Source: an uncultured Sutterella sp. (GTDB lineage Bacteria > Pseudomonadota > Gammaproteobacteria > Burkholderiales > Burkholderiaceae_F). From it: a stretch of DNA of 64,000 bases. Each line of letters starts with the position of its first letter. Within the stretch, counting starts at the first letter, position 1. Under the pieces are notes generated by a model, which did not search any database, was not told the origin of the DNA, and was given only the letters and a program-made list of their open reading frames with translations. The position numbers and the translations under genes were made by a program. The stretch is from contig CABQGK010000001.1 of the NCBI GenBank assembly GCA_902463725.1, positions 1 through 64,000 of the forward strand. Reading direction: 5' to 3'. Positions 7,065 to 16,111 of the stretch are shown one piece after another.

Positions 7065-8152
7065 GTTTGCAGTGCCCTCTCGTTTTGGAACCCCGTCTTG
7101 AGGTCGCTCGCGGCCTGCGTTGGGTATCGCCCCTGTTGGCCCTGTTGCTGACGGTGGTAGCAGGCGGAATTATTTTTCTTGCACTAGGCAAAGACCCGCT
7201 AGTGGCGCTTTATACATTCTTTGTCGATCCGCTCGACTCACTGCGCGACTGGACGGAAGTCGCTGTCAAAATGACACCGCTCCTTCTTTGTGCCGTGGGT
7301 CTTGTGGTCTGCTATCGCGCGAATGTTTGGAACATTGGCGCCGAGGGGCAACTCGTGATGGGAGCTGTGGCGGGGGGCGCCGTTGCGCTCATGGCCGACA
7401 GTTCCACTGGGCACTATTGGGTGGTGCTAGTGCTTGTGGCCTCTGCATTGGGCGGAGCACTCTGGGGGGCCTGCACTGCGCTTTTGCGACATCGCTTCCA
7501 CGCTAACGAGATTCTCGTTTCCCTCATGCTTGTCTATGTGGCGCAGTTCTTTCTGCAGTGGGCCGTTCAGGGGCCGATGCGTGATCCACAAGGTTTTGGC
7601 TTCCCACAGACTGAACTCTTTTCCTCACCGGCAACGCTTGGCACGCTGCTAGCGGGCACTCGACTGCATTTTGGCTTTATTTTGGCCGTTGCTAGTGCGC
7701 TCGGCATTTGGGTGCTCATGGATAAGATGGCGCTAGGGATGGAGTTCAAGATTTCTGGCATGGCGCCGCTTGCTGCGCGTTACGCGGGCTATCAACCTGG
7801 TCGCCTCATCTGGGCTTCGATGCTCATTAGTGGGGCGCTCGCTGGGCTGGCAGGAGGCATTGAAGCTGTGGGTCCCTTGGGACAATTGACCCCAACCATC
7901 AGTCCCGGCTACGGGTTTGCTGCCATTATTGTGGTGTTTGTGGGACGACTTTCTCCGCTTGGCTGCGTGCCTGCAGCTTTTGTGATGGCACTCTTTTATT
8001 TGGGTGGAGAACTTGCGCAAAGCCGCCTTGGGTTGCCCAACTCGATTACTGGGGTTTACCAAGGGTTATTGTTGTTCTTCATCTTGGCGTGCGATACGTT
8101 AATCAGCTACCGAGTCCGTTGGATTGGCTTTACTGGGGGGGCGGGAAAATGA
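7061..8152 (+). CDS. Nucleoside ABC importer permease 1 (NupB/YufP type)
   Basis: This inner-membrane permease of the BPD_transp_2 family has 363 aa and about 9-10 hydrophobic segments. The conserved family stretch NVWNIGAEGQLVMGAVAGG lies in the first third, and AGLAGGIEAVGPLGQL in the later coupling region. The start ATG at 7061 overlaps the ATPase stop and is preceded by GGAAGGGAG, so translation is coupled. It pairs with the following permease to form the channel. The ORF could open from 6992, but that segment overlaps the ATPase and lacks a ribosome-binding site. Confidence 0.93.
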   Translation: MSLQCPLVLEPRLEVARGLRWVSPLLALLLTVVAGGIIFLALGKDPLVALYTFFVDPLDSLRDWTEVAVKMTPLLLCAVGLVVCYRANVWNIGAEGQLVMGAVAGGAVALMADSSTGHYWVVLVLVASALGGALWGACTALLRHRFHANEILVSLMLVYVAQFFLQWAVQGPMRDPQGFGFPQTELFSSPATLGTLLAGTRLHFGFILAVASALGIWVLMDKMALGMEFKISGMAPLAARYAGYQPGRLIWASMLISGALAGLAGGIEAVGPLGQLTPTISPGYGFAAIIVVFVGRLSPLGCVPAAFVMALFYLGGELAQSRLGLPNSITGVYQGLLLFFILACDTLISYRVRWIGFTGGAGK

Positions 8153-9069
8153 GTTTGGCTGCGTCGATCATTTCCTCCACGCTCAATGCTGGCACTCCGC
8201 TATTGCTTGCTGCGGTGGGTATTCTCATTCATGAAAAGAGCGGCGTGCTTAACCTCGGTATCGAGGGCATTATGCTGATGGGCGCCGTGACGGGTTTTGG
8301 TGTCACACTTGGTACGGGGAGTTTTGCACTCGGTTTTCTCGCTGCGATCGCGGTGGGACTGCTTCTTGGTGTGATCTTTGGCTTTTTTGTTGTTGGCATC
8401 AAGGCTAATCAGTATGCAGCGGGCTTAGCCATGACGCTCTTTGGCTCTGGACTCTCCGCGTTTATTGGGCAGCCTATGCAGGGAGCCTCGCTGCCTGTTC
8501 GCGCCGCACTCGGTATCCCAGGTCTCAAGGATTTGGGTTTTGTGGGAGAGGCGTTTTTCTCCCAGCACTTCTTCGTGTACTTGGCGCTTTTGCTACTGCT
8601 GGCGGTTTGGGTGTTTCTTTTCAAGACGCGTGCGGGACTTGTGTTGCGCGCAGTGGGCGAGTCACCCGAGAGCGCTTATGCACTTGGTTATCCGGTGGGG
8701 CGTATTCGCTTTGCTGCCGTGCTCTTTGGTAGCGCGATGGCCGGTCTTGCTGGCGGGTATCTCTCGCTTGTGTACACACCGCTCTGGGTTGAAGGCATGG
8801 TTGCTGGACGCGGTTGGATTGCGCTCGCGCTGGTGACGTTTGCGACGTGGCGCCCTGCGCGTGTACTTTTTGGCGCCTATCTCTTTGGCGGGGTGACGAT
8901 GCTGCAGTTTGCAGTACAGGGTATGGGGCTTGCGATTCCCCCTCAGCTCATGTCAATGACCCCTTACTTGGCAACAATTCTTGTGCTGGTGCTCATTAGC
9001 CGTAATCCCACCTGGATTCGCCTGAATGTGCCAGCTTCGCTTGGAAAGCCCTTCCACTCACCGCGATGA
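8149..9069 (+). CDS. Nucleoside ABC importer permease 2 (NupC/YufQ type)
   Basis: This is the second BPD_transp_2 permease (306 aa, about 8-9 membrane segments), partner of the upstream permease. It contains the family hallmark GVLNLGIEGIMLMGA near residues 30-45 and GSAMAGLAGGYLSL. The ATG at 8149 overlaps the previous stop (ATGA). An 83-nt gap leads to the binding-protein gene, so all four genes form one operon. Confidence 0.93.
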   Translation: MSLAASIISSTLNAGTPLLLAAVGILIHEKSGVLNLGIEGIMLMGAVTGFGVTLGTGSFALGFLAAIAVGLLLGVIFGFFVVGIKANQYAAGLAMTLFGSGLSAFIGQPMQGASLPVRAALGIPGLKDLGFVGEAFFSQHFFVYLALLLLLAVWVFLFKTRAGLVLRAVGESPESAYALGYPVGRIRFAAVLFGSAMAGLAGGYLSLVYTPLWVEGMVAGRGWIALALVTFATWRPARVLFGAYLFGGVTMLQFAVQGMGLAIPPQLMSMTPYLATILVLVLISRNPTWIRLNVPASLGKPFHSPR

Positions 9070-9152
9070 GCGCGCGCGTAGCATTTGGGCTTGAGTGTTT
9101 GGACAGATTTACTGTATTTTGTTTTTGTCAATTTGCTTACTGGAGAATATCC

Positions 9153-10301
9153 ATGAACAAACGTATCGCCCTGAAACTGTGCCTTGCTGGCGCTGCCGCT
9201 CTTGTGCTCGGTGCTTGCGGCAAGGAAGAGCCTAAGCCTGCTGCAACGCAGGCCGCAGCCCCTGCTACGACTCAAGCGCCTGCTGCGGGTAAAGACCCGA
9301 TGAAGGTCGCTTTTGTCTATGTGAGCCCCGCCAATGAAGAAGGCTGGTCCTCTCAGCACGACTTGGGTCGTCAGTACATCGAAAAGCAGTTTGGCGACAA
9401 GATCAAGGTCACTTGGATTGACAATATTCCGGAAAATGCTGACGCCGAACGTGTCATCCGTGACTTGGCCACGCAGGGCAATAAGATGATTTTTGCCACG
9501 AGCTTTGGCTACATGAACTCTGTGCTCAAGGTTGCGAAGGATTTCCCGAACGTCTACTTTGAACATGCAACGGGCTACAAGACGAGCGACAACGTCAAAA
9601 ATTACACGGCTCGCTTCTATGAAGCGCGCTACCTCGCTGGGAAGTTGGCGGGTGCGACGACCAAGTCGAATGTGCTCGGCTATGTTGCGGCTGTGCCGAT
9701 TCCTGAAGTGCTTCAGGGCATCAACGCTTTTACGATCGGTGCGCGCTCGGTCAATCCGAAAGCAACGGTTCGCGTGGTCTGGACCAACGCTTGGTATGAT
9801 CCGGGCAAAGAAGCCGATGCGACGAAGAGCTTGATTGGGCAAGGTGCCGATGTGATTACGCATCACACCAACTCCACTGCCGTTGCGAGCACCGCCGAAG
9901 AGGCTAAGGTCCCCGTGATTTCCTACCACTCCGCCATGCATAAGGCGGCGCCCACCATGCTTAAGGGGGCTGTCGTGCATCGTTGGGAAGAGTACTACGC
10001 CAAGGAAATTCAGAAGGTTTTCGATGGCAAGTGGGATAACACACCTGTTTGGGGCGGCGTGAAGGATCACATGGTCGAGCTTGCCGATATTGCTAAGGAC
10101 ACGCCGCAGGCGGTTGTTGACGATATCAAAGCTTCTTACGACCGCATGGCCAAGGGCGAATTCCACCCGTTTGACGGCCCGGTTATCTCCAACGAAGGCA
10201 AGGAAATGATTCCAGCTGGCAAGACGGCGTCGGATCAGGATCTGCAGAATATGATGTACTTTGTTGAAGGCGTGGCTGCAAAGGTCCCGACTCAGAAGTA
10301 A
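9153..10301 (+). CDS. BMP-family substrate-binding lipoprotein (nucleoside binding)
   Basis: This is the periplasmic solute-binding component of the upstream ABC importer. A lipoprotein signal peptide ends in LGAC, with the lipidated cysteine at residue 22. An Ala/Thr/Pro-rich linker follows to about residue 48, then the Bmp domain (PnrA/Med type) with KVAFVYVSPANEEGWSSQHD and the ATSFGY and NSTAVASTAEE ligand-loop segments. The ATG at 9153 is preceded by GGAG. Length (382 aa) is normal. PnrA-type proteins bind purine nucleosides; the exact specificity here is inferred. A terminator follows. Confidence 0.93.
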   Translation: MNKRIALKLCLAGAAALVLGACGKEEPKPAATQAAAPATTQAPAAGKDPMKVAFVYVSPANEEGWSSQHDLGRQYIEKQFGDKIKVTWIDNIPENADAERVIRDLATQGNKMIFATSFGYMNSVLKVAKDFPNVYFEHATGYKTSDNVKNYTARFYEARYLAGKLAGATTKSNVLGYVAAVPIPEVLQGINAFTIGARSVNPKATVRVVWTNAWYDPGKEADATKSLIGQGADVITHHTNSTAVASTAEEAKVPVISYHSAMHKAAPTMLKGAVVHRWEEYYAKEIQKVFDGKWDNTPVWGGVKDHMVELADIAKDTPQAVVDDIKASYDRMAKGEFHPFDGPVISNEGKEMIPAGKTASDQDLQNMMYFVEGVAAKVPTQK

Positions 10302-10362
10302 TAGGGCTAATGTGCAAAACGTTGCTAGACATCTTGCCGCGTTTTGCTCCATAAGCCTTCAG

Positions 10363-10414
10363 AAGGCCTCCCACTTCCTTGCTGCGGCAAGAGATGTACC
10401 GGGAGGCCTTTTCG
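10363..10414 (+). terminator. Terminator of the nucleoside importer operon
   Basis: AAGGCCTCCC (10363-10372) pairs with GGGAGGCCTT (10401-10410). An inner CTTGC/GCAAG stem lies in the loop, and the T-rich tail TTTTCGTTTCT follows. Confidence 0.85.
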
Positions 10415-10562
10415 TTTCTCTCTTTCGAATTGTTGCTGCCGTCCCCGTTCAGAAGTGCTTTGTTTCTTTTGCTTGAGTGGGATGGAGGTTCAAAAAGTGG
10501 CACAATAGAGATGTCTAACTCTTGAGCCGCACGGCACGCTTCAGTCCAGAGAACCTACACCC

Positions 10563-12500
10563 ATGACCGATCATTTTGTACTTGTCACGACCCTTGTGAC
10601 TGCATTTGGACTTGCACTGGCCTTTGGCTATATTGCCGAGCGCTTTCTCAAGACCCCAGCCTTGGTTGGCTACATTATTTCTGGTGTGGCTGTTTCGCTA
10701 ATCCCCGGTTTGCCTGCGGTTGATCGTTCGGTGACGGAGCAGTTCGCCGAGATTGGTGTCATGCTCTTGATGTTTGGGGTGGGGCTACATTTCTCGCTCA
10801 ATGATCTGCTACGCGTCAAGGCGGTTTCGGGGACCGGAGCGCTCATCCAAATGACTGTCTCAACGCTTGCGGGGTGTGCGCTCGCGATGCTTGCTTGGGG
10901 CTGGAACGTTCCACAGGCGCTGGTCTTTGGCTTAACACTTTCGTGTGCATCGACCGTGGTCGTCATGAAGGCATTGGAGCTGCGGCATCTTACCACCATG
11001 ATCAATGGGCAGGTGGTGATTGGCTGGCTTGTGGTACAAGACTTGGTGACGGTATTTATCATGGTGTGCTTGCCGCTGCTCGCTCAGGTGAGCGCGGGCG
11101 GTAGTGAGCTTTCGAGCCGTCAGATTGCTGAAGAACTCTCTAAGACCTTTTTGAGCGTCGTGGTGTTCGTTGTGGCCATGTTAATCGTGGGCAGACGCGT
11201 CTTACCGTGGATCCTCAAGAAAGTCGCAGATTTGGGCAGTCGAGAGCTCTTTACGCTTTGTGTACTCTCTTTGGCCATTGGTATCGCCTATGGCGCAGGG
11301 GCGCTCTTTCATGTGAGTTATGCGCTAGGTGCCTTTTTTGCAGGTATGGTGATGCGCGAGAGTAGCCTTGCGCATCGTGCCGCACAAAATTCGCTTCCTT
11401 TGCAGGACGCGTTTGCGGTGCTCTTTTTCGTTTCGGTTGGCCTCTTGCTCGATTGGCACGTCTTTATTAATCAGCCGCTCACAATTCTCTCGATTTTGCT
11501 CGTGATTCTTCTGGTGACCTCTGTGGTTTCCACGGCACTGGTGCTGCTGCTCAAGTGGCCACTCGATACGGCACTGACGCTCGGGGCGAGTGTTGCGCAG
11601 ATCGGTGAATTCTCTTTCATTCTCTGTGGGCAGGGGATGTCGCTTGGGCTCGCTAATGAGACCACGATGAGCTTGGTCGTTGCTGCCTCGATTGTTTCTA
11701 TCGCATTTAATCCTTTGCTTTTTGCGGCGCTTCCTAAATTACGGCATGCGCTCGTTACGCGGCGCCCTTACTTCCGGCAAGCAGCGATGCGAGAAGTGCC
11801 GGTGAAGCTCATGAGTGAGCAGCCGCAGCCTGCGAGCGTGGCGCGTGGTCACGTGATTGTCGTGGGATTCAATACGGTCGGTAAGTTGCTTTTGGAGCGA
11901 CTTCAAAAAGAGCAAATTCCGGCGATTTGCGTGACGAACGCCTCTGAAAAAGAGACGGCCTTTAAGCCAGAGGGCGACTATGCACCCGTGATGATTATGG
12001 GTGAAGCGAAGGACCCGATGATCCTCGTGAAGGCCCGCATTACGACCGCCTCCTATATTGTGCTGCCGCTCAAGGATACGATTCTCAACCGCCAGGTCAT
12101 TAAATATGTGCGGCAGCTGCGTCCTGAAATTCCGGTGCTCGTGCGTGTTCCCGACGATGATTTACCTGACAACTGGACCAAAGATGAGCATACGCATGTG
12201 CTCACCAACAATGAAGCGATGCTCATGGCGCTAGTGGGTGAATTAACACGTGCCTATGCACAGGCATCGTCGACTGCGCCAAACGCAACGCCTTCTCGAG
12301 CGGCTGCGCTTGAGCATGAGGACCTGACGCCACCGCCGCCTGAGTCAGATTTAGACGAGCAGCGCAATCGGCTGAGCCGTTGGCGTGAGCTTGGTGAGGC
12401 GAGTAGAGATCGGCTCAGTGCGTTGGGTGAGCGCTCAGCGCATCAGGCTAGCTCGCTCTGGCACCGCTTGTCAGGTCGCTGGCGCAGCTCGCAAAAGTAG
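10563..12500 (+). CDS. CPA2-family cation:proton antiporter, YbaL-like, with RCK/TrkA-N domain
   Basis: This inner-membrane monovalent cation/proton antiporter or K+ efflux-type protein has 645 aa. Residues 1-400 form the 12-13-helix CPA2 module, with VGYIISGV, FAEIGVMLLMFGVGLHFSL, GWLVVQDLV and HRAAQNSLPLQDAFAVLFFVSVG, all close to E. coli YbaL. A Rossmann-type RCK domain follows from about 425 (HVIVVGFNTVGKLLLERL), with GFNTVG where many homologues have GYGRVG. The last 75 residues are a charged, Pro-rich cytoplasmic tail with no recognised domain. It stands alone between a terminator and rmuC. Confidence 0.9.
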   Translation: MTDHFVLVTTLVTAFGLALAFGYIAERFLKTPALVGYIISGVAVSLIPGLPAVDRSVTEQFAEIGVMLLMFGVGLHFSLNDLLRVKAVSGTGALIQMTVSTLAGCALAMLAWGWNVPQALVFGLTLSCASTVVVMKALELRHLTTMINGQVVIGWLVVQDLVTVFIMVCLPLLAQVSAGGSELSSRQIAEELSKTFLSVVVFVVAMLIVGRRVLPWILKKVADLGSRELFTLCVLSLAIGIAYGAGALFHVSYALGAFFAGMVMRESSLAHRAAQNSLPLQDAFAVLFFVSVGLLLDWHVFINQPLTILSILLVILLVTSVVSTALVLLLKWPLDTALTLGASVAQIGEFSFILCGQGMSLGLANETTMSLVVAASIVSIAFNPLLFAALPKLRHALVTRRPYFRQAAMREVPVKLMSEQPQPASVARGHVIVVGFNTVGKLLLERLQKEQIPAICVTNASEKETAFKPEGDYAPVMIMGEAKDPMILVKARITTASYIVLPLKDTILNRQVIKYVRQLRPEIPVLVRVPDDDLPDNWTKDEHTHVLTNNEAMLMALVGELTRAYAQASSTAPNATPSRAAALEHEDLTPPPPESDLDEQRNRLSRWRELGEASRDRLSALGERSAHQASSLWHRLSGRWRSSQK

Positions 12501-12604
12501 AGCTCGGTGCCTAGCTGGGTTGCTATGTGGGCGAGCGTTGCTTTCTCGGCTTCTCGCTACAGTTCCAGACGCCCCGTTACCGCACACACGCAAAAGGATG
12601 ATAG

Positions 12605-14107
12605 ATGCTGCTTGAATACACCCTTCTTTTCCTCACTGTACTCGTCGTAGGCCTTTTGGTGTTTGCGTGGTTACTGTGGCGTCGATTGGATGAGCAGAGC
12701 GCACGCGATGCGGAGGAGCTCGAGGTGCGATTTGACGAAATGATAGAAGCGGTGCTCACCGGGCAACGGGCAGAGCGTCATGAGTTGCAGGAGCAACTGC
12801 AGAATGTCGATCGCAACAGCCGCCAGTCGTTTACCAACCTCATGGCCTTTGTGACAGATCAGCAAGGTAAAAACGCAGCGGAGGTGAAGTCGCTCACAAG
12901 CGTGGCGCAGAAAAATCTCAGTGAGCTTAATGCGATCCTGCATCAACGACTCCTCGAGCTACAGGCGCTCGTTGATGAGCGTTTTCAACGCGTCACCGCA
13001 AGCCATGCGCTTGCGGAGCGTCAGTTACAAGAGCAGCTTCAGACAAAGATTAACGAAATGCGTCAAGAGCTCGATGGCTCGCTTGAGCGCATCCGTACCC
13101 TCAACGAACGTAAGCTTGAGGAGATGCGCGCCACTGTCCAAGAAAAGCTCGATCACACGCTCAACGAGCGCTTGAGCGTGAGCTTTCGCATGGTCGATGA
13201 AAAGCTCGGGCTCGTGCAACACGGCTTGGGCGAAATGCGCAGCATGGCGGCGAGTGTGCGCGATTTAAAAGGGGTGCTCACCAATGTGAAGACACGCGGG
13301 ACCTTTGGAGAGACACAGCTTTCGCTGCTGCTAGCGGATCTACTCACCCCAGCGCAGTACGAGGAGCAGTTTGCTCTTATCCCAGGGTGCAATACGGTGG
13401 TGGATTTCGCGATTCGTCTTCCAGGGAACTCCTCAGAGGAACCTTGCTGGCTACCGATTGATTCGAAGTTTCCCGTAGAGGATTATGAGCGACTGCTCGC
13501 AGCTGTGCAGGCCAGCGATGCTGCGCTTGAGCGAGAGGCACAAAAGGCGCTCGAACGCACGATCCTTATTCAGGCTCGCTCGATCCATGAGAAATATGTG
13601 CAACCGCCAACGACAACGGAGTTTGCCATCATGTATTTGCCGAGCGAAGGACTGTATGCGGAGGTGCTTCGCATCCCAGGGCTGTTTGAGCGGCTACAGC
13701 GTGAGTTGAGAATTACCCCTGCGGGCCCCACGGTGATCTCTGCGCTTATCAATAGTTTGCAGTTAGGGTTTGTGACGTTGGCGCTTCAGGAGCGCTCCAG
13801 TGAGGTTTGGAAGGTGCTCGGTGATGTCAAAAGTGAATTCATACGCTTTGCTGAGAGCTTTGCCAAAGTGCAGAAGAAGTTCAGTGAGGCGCAGTCGAGC
13901 CTTGATGCGATGCAGACACGCCACAGTGTGATGCAAAAGACCATGGCAAGTATCGATGTGGGACTGCCCGATGTAGCGCTTAGCACAGAGCATCAGGCAC
14001 TCTCGGACGCCTCTGCTAGTGCAACCAATGAGTCAGCGCACGCAGTGTTGCCCGAGCCAGCGCAAGGGGTCGTGCAAGCTATGGATGAGTGCTCGCCCGC
14101 GGCCTAA
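12605..14107 (+). CDS. rmuC: DNA recombination protein RmuC
   Basis: RmuC is a nuclease-fold protein that limits inversion at short inverted repeats. The 500-residue product has an N-terminal membrane anchor (about 4-24), a long coiled coil (about 35-235) and the RmuC domain, with TRGTFGETQLSLLLADLL, the DSKFPVEDYERLL motif and EFAIMYLPSEGLYAE. A low-complexity tail follows. The start ATG is preceded by AAGGATG. The gene has its own terminator downstream. Confidence 0.95.
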   Translation: MLLEYTLLFLTVLVVGLLVFAWLLWRRLDEQSARDAEELEVRFDEMIEAVLTGQRAERHELQEQLQNVDRNSRQSFTNLMAFVTDQQGKNAAEVKSLTSVAQKNLSELNAILHQRLLELQALVDERFQRVTASHALAERQLQEQLQTKINEMRQELDGSLERIRTLNERKLEEMRATVQEKLDHTLNERLSVSFRMVDEKLGLVQHGLGEMRSMAASVRDLKGVLTNVKTRGTFGETQLSLLLADLLTPAQYEEQFALIPGCNTVVDFAIRLPGNSSEEPCWLPIDSKFPVEDYERLLAAVQASDAALEREAQKALERTILIQARSIHEKYVQPPTTTEFAIMYLPSEGLYAEVLRIPGLFERLQRELRITPAGPTVISALINSLQLGFVTLALQERSSEVWKVLGDVKSEFIRFAESFAKVQKKFSEAQSSLDAMQTRHSVMQKTMASIDVGLPDVALSTEHQALSDASASATNESAHAVLPEPAQGVVQAMDECSPAA

Positions 14108-14161
14108 GCTCAGAGGCCGTGGCTGCGCTCGCGCAGATCACCGCGGCGCCTTAACTTCAGC

Positions 14162-14196
14162 AAAAAGCCCCTCCTTCTCTCTCAGAAGTGGGGGCT
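14162..14196 (-). terminator. Terminator of the sodium:alanine symporter gene
   Basis: On the minus strand AGCCCC-(CA)-CTTCT pairs with AGAAG-(G)-AGGGGCT and is followed by TTTTTG. It ends the leftward symporter transcript. Confidence 0.8.
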
Positions 14197-14200
14197 CTCA

Positions 14201-14222
14201 AGCGGGCGAGTGCCCGCTTTTC
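14201..14222 (+). terminator. Terminator of rmuC
   Basis: AGCGGGC (14201-14207) pairs with GCCCGCT (14212-14218) across a GAGT loop, followed by TTTTC. It lies between the convergent rmuC and symporter genes. Confidence 0.75.
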
Positions 14223-14232
14223 ACGCTTAGGA

Positions 14233-15789
14233 TTATTTCTTCGGCGGATTACGGCGACGCAGATGGTGCCGCAAATTCATGAGGCGAACGCGACGTCGTG
14301 TCAGCACTGGACGCGGCTCATCGCTTTGCATTGCGTCATCATCTTCGCTTTCGAAGGCGTGATCCCCACGAACATGTAGCCGCATGGGAATTTGGCTGCG
14401 ACCGTGGTCGGGCGCTTTTTCACCGAAGAGCGGAACATCGCCTGCTGAGAAGGTATCGTAGTCGGCGAGCGCTTTTTCCACGAGTTTACTAAGGCCAATC
14501 AGTGCAATCACGTTCGGGATGACCATCAGACCGTTAAAGAGGTCGGCCAACTCCCAAACCAGCGTCACGTGCAGGAAGGAGCCCAGCATGAGGAAGCAGA
14601 GCACCATCACTCGATAGGTCGAGACCCAACGTAGCCCAAAGAGATACTTGACGTTTTGCTCAGCAAAGAAGTACCACCCAACGATGGTAGTAAACGCGAA
14701 AAAGAGTAAGCAGATGGCGACAAAGCCGTTGCCGATCGGTCCCAACCCAATCGTAAAGGCTCGCTGCGTGAGCGCACTCCCCGTCAGCACCCCATCGAGC
14801 GCGCCCGTCGACAGAATCACGAAGGCGGTCATATTGACGATGACGAAGGTGTCGAAAAAGAGGCCAACGATCGCAAAGAGCCCCTGCTGAACGGGGTGCT
14901 TGACCTTGGCGACAGCATGGGCGTGAGGCGTCGAGCCCATACCCGCTTCGTTGGAGAAGAGCCCGCGAGCCACACCGTAGCGGATCGCTTCACGGATACC
15001 CGCGCCGACCACGCCACCCGTGGCGGCTTGCGGATCAAAGGCCCCGACGAAGATCATCTGGAAAACGTGGAAGATCTCCGTGAAATTGGAAAGGATGATC
15101 GTAATGGAGCCGATGATGTAGATAATCGCCATGGCTGGGACGAGCTTTTCAGCAAAGCTGGCGATGCGCTTGATCCCACCAATGAAGATGAAGCCAGCGA
15201 GCGCGAAGATTACGATGCCCGTCAACCACGTGGGAATGCTAAAGGCCGTGTTGAACGCATCTGCGATGGAGTTGGCTTGTACCATGTTGCCAACAAAGCC
15301 GAGCGCGATGATGATCGTAACCGAGAAGAACGATGCGAGCGCTTTGCTTCCGAGCCCTTCGCTGATATAGAAGGCTGGTCCGCCCGTGATATTGCCTTTG
15401 GCGTCACGAGAGCGATAAAGTTGGGCGAGCACCGCTTCTGCAAAGATGGTTGCCATCCCAAAGAAGGCTGCGATCCACATCCAGAAAATGGCGCCAGGCC
15501 CGCCCATCGCAAGGGCGGTTGCAACGCCAGCGAGGTTACCCGTACCAACCTGAGCAGAGATCGCGGTTGCGAGCGCTTGGAAAGAGGACATACCGTCCTT
15601 GCCCGCTGATTTGCCAAAAAATGAAAAGTCACCAAAGACTTGACGTAGAGCCTGCCCAAGGCGTTTGACCTGCACAAAGCGCAGTTTAAAAGTGAAGTAA
15701 ATCCCAGTGCCAACAAGCAGCGGAATGAGGCAGTACACGCCCCAAAGCATGCCGTTGATGCCCTGAATAATGAGAGTGATATTATCCAC
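14233..15789 (-). CDS. Sodium:alanine/glycine symporter (AGCS/AlsT family)
   Basis: This inner-membrane carrier couples sodium influx to uptake of alanine or glycine. The 518 aa include about 11 hydrophobic segments. Family stretches include SSFQALATAISAQVGTGNLAG (sodium site region), GGPGAIFWMWIAAFFGMAT and the GLFSNEAGMGSTPHAHA motif. The start is a GTG (15787-15789) with GGAG 8 nt upstream. The C-terminal 60-70 residues are hydrophilic and basic. The gene is monocistronic, with a 320-bp upstream region that contains two hairpins. Family is secure; the exact amino acid is not. Confidence 0.93.
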   Translation of the reverse strand: MDNITLIIQGINGMLWGVYCLIPLLVGTGIYFTFKLRFVQVKRLGQALRQVFGDFSFFGKSAGKDGMSSFQALATAISAQVGTGNLAGVATALAMGGPGAIFWMWIAAFFGMATIFAEAVLAQLYRSRDAKGNITGGPAFYISEGLGSKALASFFSVTIIIALGFVGNMVQANSIADAFNTAFSIPTWLTGIVIFALAGFIFIGGIKRIASFAEKLVPAMAIIYIIGSITIILSNFTEIFHVFQMIFVGAFDPQAATGGVVGAGIREAIRYGVARGLFSNEAGMGSTPHAHAVAKVKHPVQQGLFAIVGLFFDTFVIVNMTAFVILSTGALDGVLTGSALTQRAFTIGLGPIGNGFVAICLLFFAFTTIVGWYFFAEQNVKYLFGLRWVSTYRVMVLCFLMLGSFLHVTLVWELADLFNGLMVIPNVIALIGLSKLVEKALADYDTFSAGDVPLFGEKAPDHGRSQIPMRLHVRGDHAFESEDDDAMQSDEPRPVLTRRRVRLMNLRHHLRRRNPPKK

Positions 15790-15815
15790 GAGGGTTTCTC
15801 CAAACAGTTCCTAAG

Positions 15816-15849
15816 TCCAACATTGCCCTGAGAGGCGAGCGATGTTGGA
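15816..15849 (-). promoter_or_regulatory. Leader hairpin just upstream of the symporter
   Basis: TCCAACAT (15816-15823) and ATGTTGGA (15842-15849) form an 8-bp perfect inverted repeat about 27 nt upstream of the symporter start. There is no T-run, so control of translation or a protein operator is more likely than termination. Proposed from symmetry only. Confidence 0.35.
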
Positions 15850-15956
15850 GATACACCACACACACAGAATTGGATCGACTCAGCGGTAGCGGGAGGCGTC
15901 TGTCCCACAAGCGCCGGCCATATCCGAACGGAACCATCAGGGGAACCGAGGGTCAC

Positions 15957-15984
15957 GTGCTAAGAGGCTCAGCACAGGCTGTGC
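15957..15984 (-). promoter_or_regulatory. Overlapping alternative hairpins in the symporter leader
   Basis: GTGCT-AG/CT-AGCAC (15957-15975) and GCACA/TGTGC (15972-15984) share bases 15972-15975 and cannot form together. They lie just downstream of a TATACT-like -10 on the minus strand. The remainder of 15790-16111 holds no gene or other recognised element. Confidence 0.3.
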
Positions 15985-16111
15985 GCTCCTTACTTAGTAT
16001 AGGGATTAAGCCTTTTTTCAGTGTCTTGAACGAAAACAGAACTTAGACCGCCTCAACAGGTCATTGTGGTCTGTCACACCGAATAGAGCATTTTAGTTAG
16101 TTAAGCCGCTC

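Noticed and set aside
8964..10352. 462-codon minus-strand open frame
   Set aside because: It lies opposite the BMP lipoprotein gene, which has a signal peptide, domain match and operon context; the antisense frame is composition-driven.
14896..15609. 237-codon plus-strand open frame
   Set aside because: Antisense to the symporter gene, very charged and without any recognisable domain.
15790..15850. Possible glycine riboswitch upstream of the sodium:alanine symporter
   Set aside because: A CTCTCAGGGCAA stretch followed by GGAC resembles part of the aptamer, but the invariant CCGAAGG core and the P1 strand are not present.
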